A DNA stretch of 64,000 bases from Tepidiphilus margaritifer DSM 15129. Lineage in GTDB: Bacteria; Pseudomonadota; Gammaproteobacteria; Burkholderiales; Rhodocyclaceae. Each line of letters opens with the position of its first letter. The stretch's first letter is position 1. Where the stretch lies: contig NZ_AUDR01000014.1 of the NCBI RefSeq assembly GCF_000425565.1, forward strand, positions 62,001 through 126,000, read 5' to 3'. The notes beneath the pieces are model-generated. The model was not told the origin of the DNA, searched no databases, and worked only from the letters and a program-made list of their open reading frames with translations. This document shows, in pieces, positions 45,851-54,858 of the stretch. Both the position numbers and the translations under genes were made by a program.

Positions 45851-46824
45851 GTACCGCTTTCTCCTTGAGCGGCGAGACGCTCTTCGACCGACGCAAGCAG
45901 GCAGGCGAGCGTGACCGCCTCGAAGAGGCTGCCCGGATCCGCGCGCCCGGTGCCGGCCAGATCGAGGGCCGTGCCGTGATCGACCGAGGTGCGGATGAAG
46001 GGCAAGCCGAGGGTGACATTGACCCCATTGCCGAAGCTGGCGTACTTGAGCACCGGCAAGCCCTGGTCATGGTACATGGCAAGCTGGGCGTCACTGCCCG
46101 CGATGACCCGGGGAGTGAAGAGGGTATCGGCCGGCAAGGGACCGACGAGAGTCATGCCTTCGGCGCGCAGGCGCTCGAGCACGGGAGTGATAACCTCGAT
46201 TTCTTCCCGTCCGATATGACCGCTCTCGCCGGCGTGGGGGTTGAGGCCGGCCACGAGGATGCGTGGCCGAGGGATGCCGAAACGGCGACGCAGATCTCGA
46301 TCGAGGATGCGCAGCACGGCTTCGAGCCGCTGCGGCGTGACGGCGGCAGGCACTTCGGCGAGCGGCAGGTGGGTGGTGACCAGCGCCACGCGCAGCCCCG
46401 CGCCCACGAGCATCATCACCACGAGCGGGGTGCCGCTGCGCTCGGCCAGATATTCGGTATGGCCGGTAAAGATACGGCCCGAATCGGCGATGAGGCTCTT
46501 TTGGATTGGCGCCGTGACGATCGCGGCGAACGTGCCTTCGAGTACGCCGTCGATCGCCGTATCGAGCACTTCGAGCACGTACGGTGCGTTGGCCGGCTCC
46601 AGACGTCCGGGCATGGAGGGGGCGCGCAGCGGGACATGGCGTACCGACAAGGGTGCAGGATCGGTGGGATCGAATTCGGGCAGCGGCGGCACACCGCGTT
46701 GGCGCAGCAAATCCCGATCGCCGATCAGCACGAGCGGCGCGGGCCACAGACGGTCGGCAAGGCGAGCGCAGAGTTCGGGGCCGACCCCGGCGGGCTCACC
46801 GGTAGTGATGGCGATCGGTTTCAT
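45847..46824 (-). CDS. pdxA: 4-hydroxythreonine-4-phosphate dehydrogenase
   Basis: Oxidises 4-phosphohydroxy-L-threonine in the DXP-dependent pyridoxal phosphate pathway. 325 residues, close to E. coli PdxA (329). Metal-binding histidines are in [24 protein letters not shown] and [12 protein letters not shown]. The ATG at 46824 overlaps the surA stop (ATGA); a longer frame to 46887 lies inside surA. Its product pathway feeds PLP enzymes such as the decarboxylase encoded upstream in the window. Confidence 0.96.
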   Translation of the reverse strand: MKPIAITTGEPAGVGPELCARLADRLWPAPLVLIGDRDLLRQRGVPPLPEFDPTDPAPLSVRHVPLRAPSMPGRLEPANAPYVLEVLDTAIDGVLEGTFAAIVTAPIQKSLIADSGRIFTGHTEYLAERSGTPLVVMMLVGAGLRVALVTTHLPLAEVPAAVTPQRLEAVLRILDRDLRRRFGIPRPRILVAGLNPHAGESGHIGREEIEVITPVLERLRAEGMTLVGPLPADTLFTPRVIAGSDAQLAMYHDQGLPVLKYASFGNGVNVTLGLPFIRTSVDHGTALDLAGTGRADPGSLFEAVTLACLLASVEERLAAQGESGT

Positions 46825-47822
46825 TTTGCCTCCAGCGCATCGCGGCGAATCTCGACGAAAGCTTCGGCCCGGATCGTCTGTAACCAAGCATTGTAGGTTT
46901 GCTCCAGTTTTTGCCGGCGCAGCAACTGACGAGCGTAATTGCGGCGGTAATCCTCCGAATCAGTGAGCGGCCGACGCTCCAGAACCTGGATCAGATGCCA
47001 GCCGAAAGGGGTTTTCACCGGTTGGGAGATCTCGCCGGGCGCGAGGCGGTTCATCGCTTCCTCGAATTCGGGCACCGTGTCACCCGGGTTGATCCAGCCG
47101 AGGTCACCGCCTTTGAAGGCGGAACCATCGTCGGAATTGGCCTTGGCGAGTTCGGCGAAATCGGCGCCATTGACGATGCGCTCGCGCAGTGCCAGCAATT
47201 TGGCCTTGGCCGCTTCGTCGTTGGTGGCCTGGTTGGTGCGAATCAAGATGTGGCGCACGTGGGTTTGCATCACATTGCCGGCTTCCGCTTCGATGCGGCG
47301 CATCAGGTCGGGGTTGTTCGCGAGGAAATGATCGACCTCGGCATCGGATACCGTCACCCGTCCTTCCATTTCCCGATCTCTCAGGCGGGCAATGATCATC
47401 TCGCGGCGGATCTGCTCACGGAACTGCTCGAAGGTGATGCCGTCGGCGGCCAGCGCCTGTTTGAGGGCATCGAGCGTGAGGTTGTTGCGCCGGGCAATGT
47501 CCTCGATGGCCCGATCGATGGCCGCATTCTCGACGGTGATCCCCATGCGCTTGGCCACCTGCAGCTGCAGCTTTTCCAAAATCATCTGTTCGAGCACCTG
47601 CTGACGCAGCTCGTCCTCGGGAATCTGCACGCCCTGCTTGGCCACTTGCCGCTTGGCGCGCACCATGTACTGCTGTAGCTCGGAGGAAGTGATCGGTTCG
47701 TTGTTGACGACCGCCACGACCCGGGTGAGCTCGGCGGCCGCCGCTGGCCCGGCGCAGAGCAGCGACAACGTGAAGAACAGCCCGACCAGTGCCCAGCGGC
47801 ACGGCGTCGTTGAGCGCATCAT
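46821..47822 (-). CDS. surA: Periplasmic chaperone SurA, single-PPIase form
   Basis: Outer-membrane-protein chaperone acting before the BAM complex. 333 residues: signal peptide (about 1-29, ending AGPAAAA), SurA_N domain (about 30-150, VAVVNNEPITSSEL), one parvulin domain (about 185-290, THVRHILIRTNQ, GGDLGWINPGDTVPEFEEA) and a C-terminal strand. E. coli SurA (428) has two parvulin domains; here only one is present. The ATG at 47822 overlaps lptD's stop as ATGA; a second ATG directly follows. LptD, itself a SurA client in E. coli, is translated just upstream. Confidence 0.95.
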   Translation of the reverse strand: MMRSTTPCRWALVGLFFTLSLLCAGPAAAAELTRVVAVVNNEPITSSELQQYMVRAKRQVAKQGVQIPEDELRQQVLEQMILEKLQLQVAKRMGITVENAAIDRAIEDIARRNNLTLDALKQALAADGITFEQFREQIRREMIIARLRDREMEGRVTVSDAEVDHFLANNPDLMRRIEAEAGNVMQTHVRHILIRTNQATNDEAAKAKLLALRERIVNGADFAELAKANSDDGSAFKGGDLGWINPGDTVPEFEEAMNRLAPGEISQPVKTPFGWHLIQVLERRPLTDSEDYRRNYARQLLRRQKLEQTYNAWLQTIRAEAFVEIRRDALEAK

Positions 47823-50461
47823 AATCCTCCTTCGGTTCCGAAGATGTTGCTGGTGGCCGTTGGCATGATCTTGCCATAGCCGGGCACGGAGCGGCGCAGC
47901 AGGGTCTCGGGGTTCGAGCCGAGGCTACCCAGACCCGTAAGCTCGAGTTGAACGAAAAAGGCGGTGTTGTTGCTGTTCTCCGACAAAGCGTAGCGATGGA
48001 AGACGGTGCGCAAAACCCAACAGCCTCCATCGTACTCGACGCCGAGAATGGCCTCCGTGAGGCGATCTTCGAGCAAGGAGCGGCTCAACCGGGCGATACC
48101 GACCCACTGCTTGGCCACCGGCCATTGGGTAGCGACGCTCACGTCTTTGAGCAGATCGCGGGTGTAGCGATAGTCGAGATCGAGCACGCGCGCAAAACCC
48201 GGCTGATAGCGCACACCGGCATTGAAGCGCTGGGTCTGATCCTCGTTCGGGTTGTATTGCCAGAACGATTTGAACTGCATACGACGGGTGAGATGGATGT
48301 CCGCCTCGCCGAGGAAATCGGTACGACGGTCGAGGATCGGGCTCTCGTCGGGCATGAGCACACGCGGCGTTTGGAAATAATAACGCTCGCCGAACGTGAG
48401 ACGCAGCCGCTCCCATCCCGTTTCGGATTCGAGCAGGCGCGTGGTCGCCGCCACGGTGACCTGGTCGGCATCGGAGATACGATCGTCGCCGACGTAGCGG
48501 TTGGGATAGAAGATCTGGGCAAAACCGTAGCCGAAACGCGCCGTGTCGAAGAGCGGGATGTCATCCTGGCGCCGGTAAGGGGTTTTCACATAGTAGATGC
48601 GCGGCTCGAGCGTCTGCAGCCAGTCGCGGCCGAAGAAACTCGCATCCCGCTCGAAAGCGAGCCCTAGGTCGAGCGAGGCGATCGGCAGACTGCGCGTGAT
48701 GGACGTGCGTCCCCCGTCGATCGCCGCTTCGTCGAGATCGTAGCGAGTGTAATGCCATTGCAGCTTCGGTTCGAAATGCCACCAGCTGCGGTAGATGGGC
48801 AGGGAAAGGGATGGGGTGAACATCGTCCGGCTACCATTGACCCATTTCATGCGGTCGTAGAGGTCGATGCTGCCTGCGTCTTTGTGGCGGAATTCGGTGT
48901 ACTGACCGCCGAGATCGAGCTGGACGCCGGCGGGAAGCGAAAAAGGATCGTGCCACAAGGAAAGCCGCGGCAGCAAACGATAGGGGTCGGTGACGTCGCT
49001 GTCGACCGTCTGATATTCCTGAAGCATCAGGCCGCCGTGCCAGCCCGTCGGCCCATTGTAGTTGAGCTGCCCCTGGCGCAGCAGTTGGGAAGTCGAGGTG
49101 AGCTCGACGCGATCGCTCAGGTCACGAAAATAGTTTTTGTCGCTGACGGCGTTGAGATCCAGCGCATAAGACCATTCGGAAGAAAGGGCCTGCTGATGCT
49201 GGAAAGACCCCAGGGCCCGGGTGCGACCGGCTTCCCAATCGTCCGGCAAGATTTCCGCCCGAATCTCCCCTTTATAATTTGGGGTCAAATACCGATACTC
49301 GCCCCCCACTTGCAGACCACGCTGGGCCATGAACCGTGTGGTGAGCGTCGCGTCGTAGTTGGGCGCGAGGTTGAAGTAATATGGAACGGAAGCATCGAAC
49401 CCGGTCTTGGTCGACATGCCGACCTTGGGGGCGAGAAACCCTGATTCACGCTGCCGCCCCAGGGAAAATTCCGCATAGGGCGAGGCGAGGATCGTCGTCC
49501 CCTTGAAGACGAGCGCCATGTCGTGGGCAACGGCCTGGTTGCGGTCGTAATCGAGCTGCAGCTCGCCGGCCTTGACGTACCAGTCGGGGTCCGGCGCCTT
49601 GCAACTCGTCCAGGTGCCATTGAGCAGGCGGTAGTGGTTCTCTCCCTCGAAGAAGAGTTTCTCCCCCTGACCGTGACCTGCGCGGCTCTGATCCTTGACG
49701 TTCTCCGGCGGATCGTAGCGATAGACCGGCTGTTCGATCTCGCCTTCCTTGGCCGTGACGTACAGACGGCCGCGAGGCCCTTCGACCTGGAACCCCTTGG
49801 CCGTGTCCTGAATGACGAGATGCCCTTCGCCGCTCGCTTCATCGGTGAGCTCGTCGAAGCGCAAGCGATCGCCCTGGATGCGAAGGTTTTCGCGTATGAG
49901 GATGGCGTTGCCGATCGCCTCGACGGCGGCGCCCCGCTCGCCACGGATCTCGTCGGCTTCGACGATCGTCCCCTTGGGCAAAAGGGGAACCTCGACGCCG
50001 CTTGCCGTATCGGTGGATAGGCGGATACGGGGAGCTTCCTGAGGCTGGGCCACTCGGGGTCCGCCAGCGGGCGGCAGAGACGGCGTCGGGCTTGCCGGCG
50101 CCTGAGGTGAAACCGCAGCAGGGGCACCTGGCGAGGCGACAGCCGGTGCTTGCGCCGCGGCCGGAGCGGAAACAGCCGGGGCAGCTTGTTGGGACGCAGA
50201 AGGAGCGGGTTGCGGCGAACCGGCCGGAGGCAAAGGCTGAGCACTGCCTCCCGCGGGTGAAGGGACGACGACGGTGACCGAGGCACCGGAGGGTGCCGGA
50301 GGGGGCGCAGGAGCAGGCTTGGACGCCGGCGGCAAGCCAAGGAGCTCCGGTTTCACCGGCAAGGGCGGCAAGGGTTGGGCGACCGCCTTGGCACACGGCA
50401 GGCTCCAGGCCAAGAATACCGCTGCCCAGGCGAGCAAGGCAAAGTTTTCCCTGTCACGCAA
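47819..50461 (-). CDS. lptD: LPS-assembly outer-membrane protein LptD
   Basis: Inserts lipopolysaccharide into the outer leaflet together with LptE. 880 residues: signal peptide (about 1-28), a Pro/Ala-rich spacer (about 30-145) not seen in E. coli LptD (784), an OstA/LptA-like beta-jellyroll (about 155-270) and a 26-strand barrel. Apart from C23 in the signal peptide only two cysteines occur, C287 (WTSCKAPD) and C814 (GGCWVLR). E. coli LptD has four forming two disulfides; here a single C287-C814 pair would remain. First gene of the lptD-surA-pdxA-rsmA operon; starts 83 bp from the divergent amgK ATG. Confidence 0.95.
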   Translation of the reverse strand: MRDRENFALLAWAAVFLAWSLPCAKAVAQPLPPLPVKPELLGLPPASKPAPAPPPAPSGASVTVVVPSPAGGSAQPLPPAGSPQPAPSASQQAAPAVSAPAAAQAPAVASPGAPAAVSPQAPASPTPSLPPAGGPRVAQPQEAPRIRLSTDTASGVEVPLLPKGTIVEADEIRGERGAAVEAIGNAILIRENLRIQGDRLRFDELTDEASGEGHLVIQDTAKGFQVEGPRGRLYVTAKEGEIEQPVYRYDPPENVKDQSRAGHGQGEKLFFEGENHYRLLNGTWTSCKAPDPDWYVKAGELQLDYDRNQAVAHDMALVFKGTTILASPYAEFSLGRQRESGFLAPKVGMSTKTGFDASVPYYFNLAPNYDATLTTRFMAQRGLQVGGEYRYLTPNYKGEIRAEILPDDWEAGRTRALGSFQHQQALSSEWSYALDLNAVSDKNYFRDLSDRVELTSTSQLLRQGQLNYNGPTGWHGGLMLQEYQTVDSDVTDPYRLLPRLSLWHDPFSLPAGVQLDLGGQYTEFRHKDAGSIDLYDRMKWVNGSRTMFTPSLSLPIYRSWWHFEPKLQWHYTRYDLDEAAIDGGRTSITRSLPIASLDLGLAFERDASFFGRDWLQTLEPRIYYVKTPYRRQDDIPLFDTARFGYGFAQIFYPNRYVGDDRISDADQVTVAATTRLLESETGWERLRLTFGERYYFQTPRVLMPDESPILDRRTDFLGEADIHLTRRMQFKSFWQYNPNEDQTQRFNAGVRYQPGFARVLDLDYRYTRDLLKDVSVATQWPVAKQWVGIARLSRSLLEDRLTEAILGVEYDGGCWVLRTVFHRYALSENSNNTAFFVQLELTGLGSLGSNPETLLRRSVPGYGKIMPTATSNIFGTEGGL

Positions 50462-50544
50462 AATCGGACTCCCCCGAAGTCACGGGCACACAGCCTCGGC
50501 TTTGTTAAAATCGTCCGCCATTGTACCGCAAGGAACTCGCCCTC

Positions 50545-51540
50545 ATGGATCGCTTCGCGCGCCTGCGCCATTGGCTCGCCGATCTCGGCATCGCTGCCGA
50601 ACCCCTTCCAGCGAGCGCCGACGCCAGCTTTCGCCGCTACTGGCGCGTTGCCCTGCCAGAAGGCGGGACGCGCATCGTCATGGACGCTCCGCCCGACAAG
50701 GAGCCTGTCGGCCCCTGGCTCGCCGTGCAGAGGCTGCTCTACGAGGCCGGCATCGCCGTGCCGCGCGTGGAGGCGGTCGACGCGGCCGAAGGCTTCGTGC
50801 TGATGGAGGATTTCGGCGACCGCCCCTACGCTGGCAACGTTCCCCTCGAATCCGCCCACGAGCGCTACGCCCAGGCCCTGGGAACGCTGGCCACCTTGCA
50901 GTCCCTGCCGCGCCCCGATTGGCTGCCGGACTATGATCGGGAAAAACTGCTCACCGAGCTGCGCCTCTTTCCCGAATGGTACCTGCAGCGCCACCTGGGC
51001 GTGACGCTCACGGCCAGCGAAGAAACGATGCTCGAACGGCTCTTCGCGGTGCTGGTGGAACGGGCGCTCGCGCAACCGCGGGTCTTCGTGCATCGTGACT
51101 ACCACAGCCGCAACCTGATGCTGCTCGACGAGGATCGCGGTCCGGGGGTACTCGATTTTCAGGATGCGGTCTGGGGCCCGATCACCTACGACGCGGTCTC
51201 GCTCTTCAAGGATGCCTACGTCGATCTGACCGAAGAATTCGCGCTCGACCTGCTGGTACGCTACTGGCAGGTGGCCAAGCGCCTGGGGCTGCCGATCCAC
51301 GCCGAGTTCGAGTCCTTTTATACCGACTACGAGTGGATGGGCGTACAGCGCCACCTCAAGGTGCTGGGCATCTTCGCCCGGCTCGCACATCGCGACGGCA
51401 AGACGCGCTACCTCGAAGATCTGCCGCGCGTGCGCCGTCATTTGCTGCTGGCGAGCCGCCGCTACGGGGAACTCGCCCCCTTGCGCCGATTGCTGGAGCG
51501 TCTGCATCCGGAGGATCTGGCCGTTGGGTATACCTTCTGA
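50545..51540 (+). CDS. amgK: AmgK-like sugar kinase (aminoglycoside phosphotransferase fold)
   Basis: 331 residues of the APH fold. The catalytic loop is FVHRDYHSRNLMLL (D in HRDYH) and the metal-binding loop VLDFQDAVWGP. AmgK phosphorylates N-acetylmuramic acid at the anomeric position in the peptidoglycan recycling route found in Pseudomonas and many beta-proteobacteria; MurU then makes UDP-MurNAc, and murU follows directly here, supporting the assignment. The ATG at 50545 is used; a TTG at 50521 would add eight residues. AAGGA lies about ten bases upstream. It is divergent from lptD, as in related genomes. Confidence 0.92.
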   Translation: MDRFARLRHWLADLGIAAEPLPASADASFRRYWRVALPEGGTRIVMDAPPDKEPVGPWLAVQRLLYEAGIAVPRVEAVDAAEGFVLMEDFGDRPYAGNVPLESAHERYAQALGTLATLQSLPRPDWLPDYDREKLLTELRLFPEWYLQRHLGVTLTASEETMLERLFAVLVERALAQPRVFVHRDYHSRNLMLLDEDRGPGVLDFQDAVWGPITYDAVSLFKDAYVDLTEEFALDLLVRYWQVAKRLGLPIHAEFESFYTDYEWMGVQRHLKVLGIFARLAHRDGKTRYLEDLPRVRRHLLLASRRYGELAPLRRLLERLHPEDLAVGYTF

Positions 51541-51547
51541 GGGATTC

Positions 51548-52258
51548 GTGGCGATGGTGCTCGCCGCCGGACGCGGTGAGCGCCTGCGCCCACTCACCGA
51601 CACCTGCCCCAAGCCGCTGGTCGAGGTGGGCGGAAAGGCGCTCATCGACCACTGGCTCGACCGGCTCGCTGACGCTGGCTGCCGCCGCGCCGTAGTCAAT
51701 CCCTGCTGGCTCGGCGAGCGGATCGTTGCGCACCTCGCGCGGCGCGAGGGACCCCCGCCATTGCGCTTCAGCCCCGAGCCAGCGCCGGGCCTGGAGACGG
51801 CCGGAGGGGTGCGCCAGGCGTTGGCGCTCATCGATGCCGAGTCGTTTCTCGTCGTCAATGCCGACGTCTATTGCCCGCTCGACGTGGCCGCTTTCGTATG
51901 CCGCGCCCAGCGCCAGCTCCAAGCCGGGTTCCTCGCCCATCTTCTGCTCGTCCCCAATCCGGCACACCGTCCCGGCGGAGACTTCGCCTTGGGGAAGGAT
52001 GCGATGGTGTATCCTGACGCGGAAGATGCGCGGGGGAAGCCGCTCACCTTCGCCGGCATCGGTTTTTACTGCGCGGAGTTCTTCCGGCCGCTGCCGGCCG
52101 GAAAACGCACGCCGCTCGCGCCGCTCTTGCGCGCAGCGATGCAAGAGGGCAAGGTGAGCGGGGAGCGCTACGACGGCCTGTGGGTCGACGTCGGCACCCC
52201 CGAACGATTGCACGCCCTGCGCCGCCAGTTGTCGGCGGCATCCGAGGAGAGCAAATGA
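51548..52258 (+). CDS. murU: MurU-like N-acetylmuramate-1-phosphate uridylyltransferase
   Basis: 236-residue nucleotidyltransferase: AMVLAAGRGERLRPLTDTCPKPL is the NTP-binding signature, and VVNADVYCPLDVA holds the Mg-binding aspartate. It converts MurNAc-1-phosphate and UTP to UDP-MurNAc, bypassing de novo MurA synthesis, which makes cells less sensitive to fosfomycin. The open frame reaches a TTG at 51524, but the GTG at 51548 has GAGGG at five bases and gives the usual start just before MVLAAG. Follows amgK by 7 bp; stop overlaps pepP (ATGA). Confidence 0.92.
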   Translation: MAMVLAAGRGERLRPLTDTCPKPLVEVGGKALIDHWLDRLADAGCRRAVVNPCWLGERIVAHLARREGPPPLRFSPEPAPGLETAGGVRQALALIDAESFLVVNADVYCPLDVAAFVCRAQRQLQAGFLAHLLLVPNPAHRPGGDFALGKDAMVYPDAEDARGKPLTFAGIGFYCAEFFRPLPAGKRTPLAPLLRAAMQEGKVSGERYDGLWVDVGTPERLHALRRQLSAASEESK

Positions 52259-53604
52259 ACCCCGATTTCCCCATCGGTCGTTACCACGAAGACCTGAGTG
52301 CCTTCGCCAAGCGCCGTGCGAGCCTCTTGCATCAACTCGAAGTCGCCGGCGGCGGTGCCTTGCTCTTGCCTACGGCCCCCGAGCGTATCCGCAACGGCGG
52401 CACCACCTATCCCTACCGTTTCGACAGCGACTTCTACTACCTCACCGGCTACATCGAACCAGACGCCTGGCTGTTGCTGCGTACCTACGAAGAACCGCGC
52501 AGCGTGCTTTTTTGCCGCGACCGCGATCCGGAAAAGGAGTTGTGGGAAGGGCGTCGTCTGGGCGTGGCCGCCGCCCCCCAGGCATTGGGGCTGGAAGCGG
52601 CGTTGCCGCTCGCCGAGCTCGATGAGAAACTGCCGGAACTTCTCACCGGCGCGCCGGCGCTGTGGCTGCCGCTCGCGGAGAACGAGGAGATCGACGCCCG
52701 CCTGCGGCGGCTGCTACCGAATCTGCGCGCCAAGGCCAGGCTCGGCCCGCCGGCCCCGGCTACCCTGCACGACGCCCGCGCGCTCATCGCCCGCATGCGC
52801 CGCGTCAAGGATGCCTTCGAGCTCGACCTGATGCAGCGCAGTGCGAGCATCGCCGCCCATGCCCACCGCCGCGCCATGCGCGTCTGCCGCCCTGGCATGC
52901 ATGAATACACGCTGGAAGCGGAACTGATCGCCGAATTTCGCCGCCACGGCGCCCAAGGCCCCTCCTACCCCTCCATCGTCGCCGGCGGGGCCAATGCCTG
53001 CATCCTGCACTACACCGACAACCGCTCGCGGCTGAAGGCGGGCGAGCTCGTCCTCATCGACGCGGGCTGCGAATACGACGGCTACGCCTCGGACATCACC
53101 CGAACTTTCCCTGTAGACGGGCGATTCCGCCCGCCGCAGCGGCGACTCTACGACCTCGTGCTCGCGGCACAGGAGGCGGCGATCGCCGCGATCCGCCCCG
53201 GCGCCACCTTCGACGAGCCCCACCAGGCGGCGGTGCGCGTGCTCGTCCAGGGGTTGCTCGACCTGGGGCTCCTCTCCGGTTCGCTCGACGAAGCGCTCGA
53301 ACGGCAGACCTACAAACGCTTCTACATGCACCGCACCGGCCACTGGCTCGGCCTGGACGTGCACGACGCCGGCCCCACGCACGAGAACGGCCAGCCGGTG
53401 ACGCTCGTGCCCGGCATGGTGCTCACCGTCGAACCGGGGCTCTACGTGCCCGAGGCCGACGACGTACCGCGCGACTTCTGGAACCTCGGCATCCGCATCG
53501 AGGACGACGCCCTCGTCACCGAATCCGGCTGTCGGCTCCTCACGCGCGACGTACCGGTTGCGCCCGAGGCGATCGAAGCGCTGATGCAACACGAAGCGGC
53601 TTGA
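52255..53604 (+). CDS. pepP: Xaa-Pro aminopeptidase (aminopeptidase P)
   Basis: Removes N-terminal residues preceding proline. 449 residues (E. coli PepP 441): an N-terminal creatinase-like domain (about 1-175) and a pita-bread catalytic domain with dinuclear Mn site. Ligands are seen in LIDAGCEYDGYASDITRTF (two Asp), HRTGHWLGLDVHD (His), TVEPGLY (Glu) and GIRIEDDALV (Glu). The ATG overlaps the murU stop. ubiH-like gene follows after 16 bp, a conserved pepP-ubiH neighbourhood in proteobacteria. Confidence 0.96.
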   Translation: MNPDFPIGRYHEDLSAFAKRRASLLHQLEVAGGGALLLPTAPERIRNGGTTYPYRFDSDFYYLTGYIEPDAWLLLRTYEEPRSVLFCRDRDPEKELWEGRRLGVAAAPQALGLEAALPLAELDEKLPELLTGAPALWLPLAENEEIDARLRRLLPNLRAKARLGPPAPATLHDARALIARMRRVKDAFELDLMQRSASIAAHAHRRAMRVCRPGMHEYTLEAELIAEFRRHGAQGPSYPSIVAGGANACILHYTDNRSRLKAGELVLIDAGCEYDGYASDITRTFPVDGRFRPPQRRLYDLVLAAQEAAIAAIRPGATFDEPHQAAVRVLVQGLLDLGLLSGSLDEALERQTYKRFYMHRTGHWLGLDVHDAGPTHENGQPVTLVPGMVLTVEPGLYVPEADDVPRDFWNLGIRIEDDALVTESGCRLLTRDVPVAPEAIEALMQHEAA

Positions 53605-53620
53605 CCCGAGGACGATCACC

Positions 53621-54754
53621 ATGCCCATTCCCTCCTCTGCCCCGGAAGTCGCCATCGTCGGTGCCGGCCCCGTGGGGCTGACCCTCGCCCTGTGGTTGCA
53701 TGAACTTGGTCGAGACGCAGCGGTGTTCGACGCCCGCCCGCGCGCACGGCTCACCGATGATGCCCGGGTTCTGGCACTCTCACTCGGCACCTGGCGCCAG
53801 TTCGAACGGCTGCAGATCGCCGAGCGGCTCCCGGCCACGCCGATCCGCACGATCCACGTCTCGCAGCACGGTTTCGGCCGCGTGCGGTTGGATGCGAAAA
53901 CGCTGGGAGTGCCTTTCTTCGGCGCGGTCGTGCGCGCGGCCGATCTCATCGCGGCGCTGCTCGAGGCGGCACGGGCGCGCGGCATCCCGCTGCTGGACGA
54001 GACGCCGGTCGAGGAAACGCAAGCCCAGGGCGAGCGCATCGCCCTCACCACGCCCCGAGGCGTCTTCCACGCCCGACTCTGCGCCCGCGCCGAGGGACGG
54101 CTTCCGGCCGAGGCCGAAGGGGTCGTCTCCCACGACTATGGCCAGAGCGCTCTCATCGGCTGGGTGCACGCCGAGGGGCTTGCGCCGGAGACCGCCGTCG
54201 AACGCTTCACTTCCCAAGGACCCGCGGCGCTCCTGCCCGATCACGGCCAATGGACCTTCGTCCACGCGCTGCCGCACGGCGAGGCCGAACGCGCCCTGGC
54301 GCAGCCCGACGCCGATTACTCGGCCCGTCTGGAACACGCCTTCGGCAATCGCTGGCGCCTGAGCGAGATTCGCGGGCGTGCCGCTTATCCTTTGGTGCTG
54401 CGCTGGCGCCGCCGACCGGTGGCCGAGCGCACGGTCTGGCTGGGCAACGCGGCGCAGACTCTGCACCCGGTCGCAGGACAAGGGTTCAATCTCGCCGCAC
54501 GCGACCTCGCCACCCTGGTAGAGCTGCTGCGTGAGGCCGATGATCCCGGCAGCGCCTGGACGCTGGAGCGCTACGCCCGGCGCCGCGCCCCCGATCGACG
54601 GCTCACCATCGGCATCACCGACGGTTTCGTGCGCGGATTCCTGCCCCAAGAGGGCTTGCTGCCGCTTGCGCGCGGTGCCGCCCTGCTCACGCTCGATGCC
54701 TGCCTGCCGCTCAAGGCGCTCTTCGCGCGGCAGATGATGTTCGGTTGGCGATGA
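53621..54754 (+). CDS. ubiH: UbiH/COQ6-family FAD monooxygenase
   Basis: 377-residue flavin hydroxylase of ubiquinone biosynthesis. FAD-binding motifs are VAIVGAGPVGLTLALWL at the N-terminus and LGNAAQTLHPVAGQGFNLAARDL near the C-terminus, the latter being diagnostic of UbiH/UbiF/VisC. The middle ADG-type motif is changed (CARAEGRLPAE), so it is a divergent member. Which ring carbon is hydroxylated (C5, C6 or C1) cannot be told from sequence; the pepP neighbourhood favours UbiH. Located 16 bp after pepP, probably the same transcript. Confidence 0.9.
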   Translation: MPIPSSAPEVAIVGAGPVGLTLALWLHELGRDAAVFDARPRARLTDDARVLALSLGTWRQFERLQIAERLPATPIRTIHVSQHGFGRVRLDAKTLGVPFFGAVVRAADLIAALLEAARARGIPLLDETPVEETQAQGERIALTTPRGVFHARLCARAEGRLPAEAEGVVSHDYGQSALIGWVHAEGLAPETAVERFTSQGPAALLPDHGQWTFVHALPHGEAERALAQPDADYSARLEHAFGNRWRLSEIRGRAAYPLVLRWRRRPVAERTVWLGNAAQTLHPVAGQGFNLAARDLATLVELLREADDPGSAWTLERYARRRAPDRRLTIGITDGFVRGFLPQEGLLPLARGAALLTLDACLPLKALFARQMMFGWR

Positions 54755-54821
54755 AGCAGAACGTGAGTTTTTCCCTTCCATGCTCGTAATCCCGTTGCGA
54801 ACCACGGGCAGAACGGAACGG

Positions 54822-54830
54822 TGATACACT
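54822..54830 (+). promoter_or_regulatory. Candidate extended -10 of the GGDEF gene
   Basis: TGATACACT matches the extended -10 form TGnTAnnnT and lies 28 bp before the ATG at 54859. No clear -35 is seen at 17 bp. Plausible only. Confidence 0.35.
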
Positions 54831-54858
54831 CGAAAGTCCCGTTTCTGCGCGCTCCGTC

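Noticed and set aside
50080-50280. Repetitive Pro/Ala-rich DNA considered as a tandem repeat or assembly artefact
   Set aside because: It encodes an in-frame low-complexity spacer of LptD without exact repeat units; the frame continues correctly on both sides.
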